The notes under the pieces were generated by a model, which made no database searches, was not told the origin of the DNA, and worked only from the letters and a program-made list of their open reading frames with translations. From the IMG/VR virus record IMGVR_UViG_3300030450_002819, positions 1 through 37,693 of that record: a DNA stretch of 37,693 nucleotides. One strand, given 5' to 3'. Shown here one piece after another: positions 35,463-37,693 of the stretch (position 1 is the stretch's first letter; every line of letters starts with the position of its first letter). This DNA is from a virus. Both the position numbers and the translations under genes were made by a program.

Positions 35463-37693
35463 ATGGCCATCAAAATTAAGCTGAAGAACAGCGTCACTCA
35501 AGACTCTGTGCCGACTGGAAGTCATCTTTCAGAAGTTGGCGAGTTGGCGTTAAACGCAAATATCAACAGTCTTGGTATATATATGCGAGCTAGTGACAAC
35601 TCGATTGTCAAGATGGCTGGCCCTGGTTCTGTTTCAACGGTTGCAGCAAGTACGACGGTTGCAGGTATCAGTGAATATGCAACGAATGCAGAGACAACAA
35701 CTGGAAGTTCATCGACAAGAACAGTAACACCGGCGGGATTGAATGCTGTAACGGTAGCTGAACGCTCAACATCAAATAGCACTTATTTAGCTTTAGCAGG
35801 TGGCACGTTAACAGGAGTATTAGCAGGAACAGCAGGAAGTAATTCTGCTCCTTCTATCCATTTTGGTGATAGTGATTCAGGGATATTTGGTGGAACGAAT
35901 ACTGTGAGTCTTGCGGCTGGAGGAACGACAAGATTAACTGCTGATACTGGTGTAAGTGTTGTTGGTACTTTGGCTGTAACAGGTGCAATAACTTCAACTA
36001 GCGATATAACATTAGCTGACAAATTAATTCATTCTGGTGATACCAATACTGCTATTAGATTCCCTGCTGCTGATACTGTTTCAATAGAAACTGGTGGTAG
36101 TGAAGCCTTAAGGGTTGATGGTTCTCAAAGATTGCTTGTTGGTACGTCTACAAATCTTCAGAGTCAAACTCAAAAATTACAAATAGCAGGTACAGATGCT
36201 AACTCAGCAATTATTATTTCGAGATTTTCTGCTAATAACGTTGCTGGTTATCTTCACTTTCAGAAATCAAGAAATGCCACGATTGGAGGTAATACGATTG
36301 TTCAAGTTGATGACCTTTTAGGAAGGATTCATTTCGATGGAAATGATGGTAGTGGTAATGAAACAGCAGCATATATTGAAGCGTTTGTAGATGGCACTCC
36401 TGGCTCGAATGATATGCCAGGGCGTTTAGTATTTAGTACAACGGCTGATGGAGCAGCATCACCTACAACACGACTAACAATTACCAGTGCAGGATTAGTT
36501 AACGTTCCAGACAACGGAAAATTTACCGCTGGTGCGTCAAACGATCTTCAACTGTTTCATGACGGGACGGACTCAATAATATCTAACTCTACAAATGTTT
36601 TAAAAACTCATAGCAGTCATTTATATATAAGGAACGCTGCAGGTAATGAAGATATAGCAAAATTTATACAAGACGGACCAGTTGAACTATTCCATAATAA
36701 TGTAAAAGTTTTTAACACCGATGGAGGCGGTATTCAAGTTAGAGGACCAGAAGGTAATAATGCATATATTTATTTATTACCAGATGAAGGAGATGATAAT
36801 GCTGACCTTTGGAGATTTAATGGAATTGCTGCGGGTGGTTTTTCTTTACAAAATGCTACTTCAGCTAGTTGGGAAAATAACCTAGAAGCTACAGGTAACG
36901 GGGGAGTATCTCTCTATTTCGACAACTCCCTGAAATTTGAGACAACTTCGACTGGTATTACAGTACAGGGAAAAGTCTTTCCTCAAGGTGGTAATCTATA
37001 TTTAGCAGATAGTTCAGCAGGAGGTAATGGTAGAGCAACCTTTGGTGGAGGAGAGGATCTTCAAATCTGGCATGATGGATCAGATAGTACCATCGAAAAC
37101 ACTACTGGATCTTTATTAATAACAAATACAGGTAATACACGAGTTAGATCAGATAACCTTAGATTACAATCAAATACTAGTACAGAAAATTATCTAATAG
37201 CAACAAAAGATGGAGCTGTAGAACTCTATTACGACAACAGTAATAAGTTTCAGACTCATCCTAATGGTGTACTTGTTAATGGTCATATATATGCTGTAGA
37301 TAGCAATAAGATTCAATTAGGTAATGATGCAGATCTTCAAATCTATCATGATGGGTCTAATTCATATATTACTAATGATACTGGTGTTTTAAATATACAA
37401 GGTGGTGGAGCTAATATCCAACTACAAGCAGTAGATGGAGAAAGCGGTGTAATAGTAAAAGCTGATGATGCCGTAGAACTCTATCATAATGGTGTAAAGA
37501 AATTTGAGACAACAGCAGACGGAGTACAAATAACTGGAAAACTCTTCCCATCTAGCCACATTGATGTAGCAGATAGTGTTAAGTTATTACTTGGTACTGG
37601 GGATGATTGCGAAATCTTCCATGACGGTACTAACACCATGATTGATAACAATACTGGTAATTTAAAAATAAGTTCCTCTGGTCCACTACGTCT
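35463..37693 (+). CDS. Giant tail fibre, C-terminus beyond the window
   Basis: 743 codons without a stop. N-terminus AIKIKLKNSVTQDSVPTGSH then LSEVGELALNANINSLGIY is a structural-attachment motif of cyanophage fibres; then GDSDSGIFGGTNTVSL-type segments and repeated DLQIYHDGSNSYI-like units at 36543, 37056, 37332 and 37605, the last three about 91-92 codons apart. Each unit has VELYHNGVKKFET-like and TGxLFP/GHIYAVDS parts. Such repeats build long trimeric fibres that bind the host surface. Open reading at the edge shows the contig is cut here. Confidence 0.8.
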   Translation, partial: MAIKIKLKNSVTQDSVPTGSHLSEVGELALNANINSLGIYMRASDNSIVKMAGPGSVSTVAASTTVAGISEYATNAETTTGSSSTRTVTPAGLNAVTVAERSTSNSTYLALAGGTLTGVLAGTAGSNSAPSIHFGDSDSGIFGGTNTVSLAAGGTTRLTADTGVSVVGTLAVTGAITSTSDITLADKLIHSGDTNTAIRFPAADTVSIETGGSEALRVDGSQRLLVGTSTNLQSQTQKLQIAGTDANSAIIISRFSANNVAGYLHFQKSRNATIGGNTIVQVDDLLGRIHFDGNDGSGNETAAYIEAFVDGTPGSNDMPGRLVFSTTADGAASPTTRLTITSAGLVNVPDNGKFTAGASNDLQLFHDGTDSIISNSTNVLKTHSSHLYIRNAAGNEDIAKFIQDGPVELFHNNVKVFNTDGGGIQVRGPEGNNAYIYLLPDEGDDNADLWRFNGIAAGGFSLQNATSASWENNLEATGNGGVSLYFDNSLKFETTSTGITVQGKVFPQGGNLYLADSSAGGNGRATFGGGEDLQIWHDGSDSTIENTTGSLLITNTGNTRVRSDNLRLQSNTSTENYLIATKDGAVELYYDNSNKFQTHPNGVLVNGHIYAVDSNKIQLGNDADLQIYHDGSNSYITNDTGVLNIQGGGANIQLQAVDGESGVIVKADDAVELYHNGVKKFETTADGVQITGKLFPSSHIDVADSVKLLLGTGDDCEIFHDGTNTMIDNNTGNLKISSSGPLR

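Noticed and set aside
35522-36514. Minus-strand open frames opposite the giant fibre
   Set aside because: Same shadow effect from a low-complexity fibre gene.

Overview
The window is one contiguous stretch of a temperate, long-tailed (siphovirus-type) bacteriophage, most likely infecting a marine picocyanobacterium (Synechococcus/Prochlorococcus). The phage assignment rests on recognisable terminase, portal, MuF, tape-measure, tail-tip and fibre proteins, a tyrosine integrase, and no sheath or baseplate genes. The cyanobacterial host is an inference from: a 47-nt tRNA 3' half used as attP; tail fibres with repeated DLQIYHDGSNSYI-type motifs and a small TP-rich membrane protein of the kind found in marine cyanophages; and a small protein resembling NblA, the phycobilisome degradation adaptor. 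Both ends are cut inside genes (major capsid protein at the left, a giant fibre at the right), and phage genes lie on both sides of attP, so this looks like a free or permuted phage genome rather than an integrated prophage with host flanks.

Layout. (1) 1-8.3 kb, mainly minus strand: capsid protein start, scaffold, a MuF head protein fused to a C-terminal HExxH metallopeptidase-like domain, a six-gene overlapping operon of membrane and secreted proteins (including a 31-aa membrane peptide missed by length cut-offs), and the portal. Plus-strand islands (0.9-1.2, 3.5-4.6 and 8.3-8.5 kb) are inserted in it; the last is the NblA-like gene. (2) 8.46-9.58 kb, RNA-rich: a four-helix RNA fold, a terminator, two small genes behind a seven-hairpin leader with its own promoter, and a 40-aa gene with its own promoter. 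(3) 9.6-18.1 kb, minus strand, early region: excisionase-like protein, SSB-like protein with a DDDEIPF tail, ERF annealing protein, a regulator-like protein, RusA resolvase, PD-(D/E)XK exonuclease, a replication/DNA-binding protein and many small unknowns. (4) 18.1-19.8 kb plus: terminase small and large subunits. (5) 19.8-21.7 kb: an independently promoted and terminated ncRNA, the integrase, and attP with repeated arm-type sites and a tRNA terminator. (6) 21.7-37.7 kb plus: tail completion, tail terminator, tail tube, frameshifted tail-assembly chaperones, tape measure, minor tail proteins, NlpC/P60-like protein, tail tip protein, two extra tube-like proteins and two fibres.

The genes fit a standard temperate cycle: recombination (exonuclease + ERF + SSB + RusA) and integration/excision (Int + Xis-like), then packaging and virion assembly. 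The unusual part is regulatory. A family of minus-strand promoters with a TATACT -10 shares a recurring box (GTTCCTTAGGGGTAAT, core AGGGGTAAT), which also appears in front of structural genes. Three separate, strongly folded RNA regions (8.47-8.61, 9.08-9.30 and 19.87-20.09 kb) are unexplained by any protein and are the best candidates for something undescribed.
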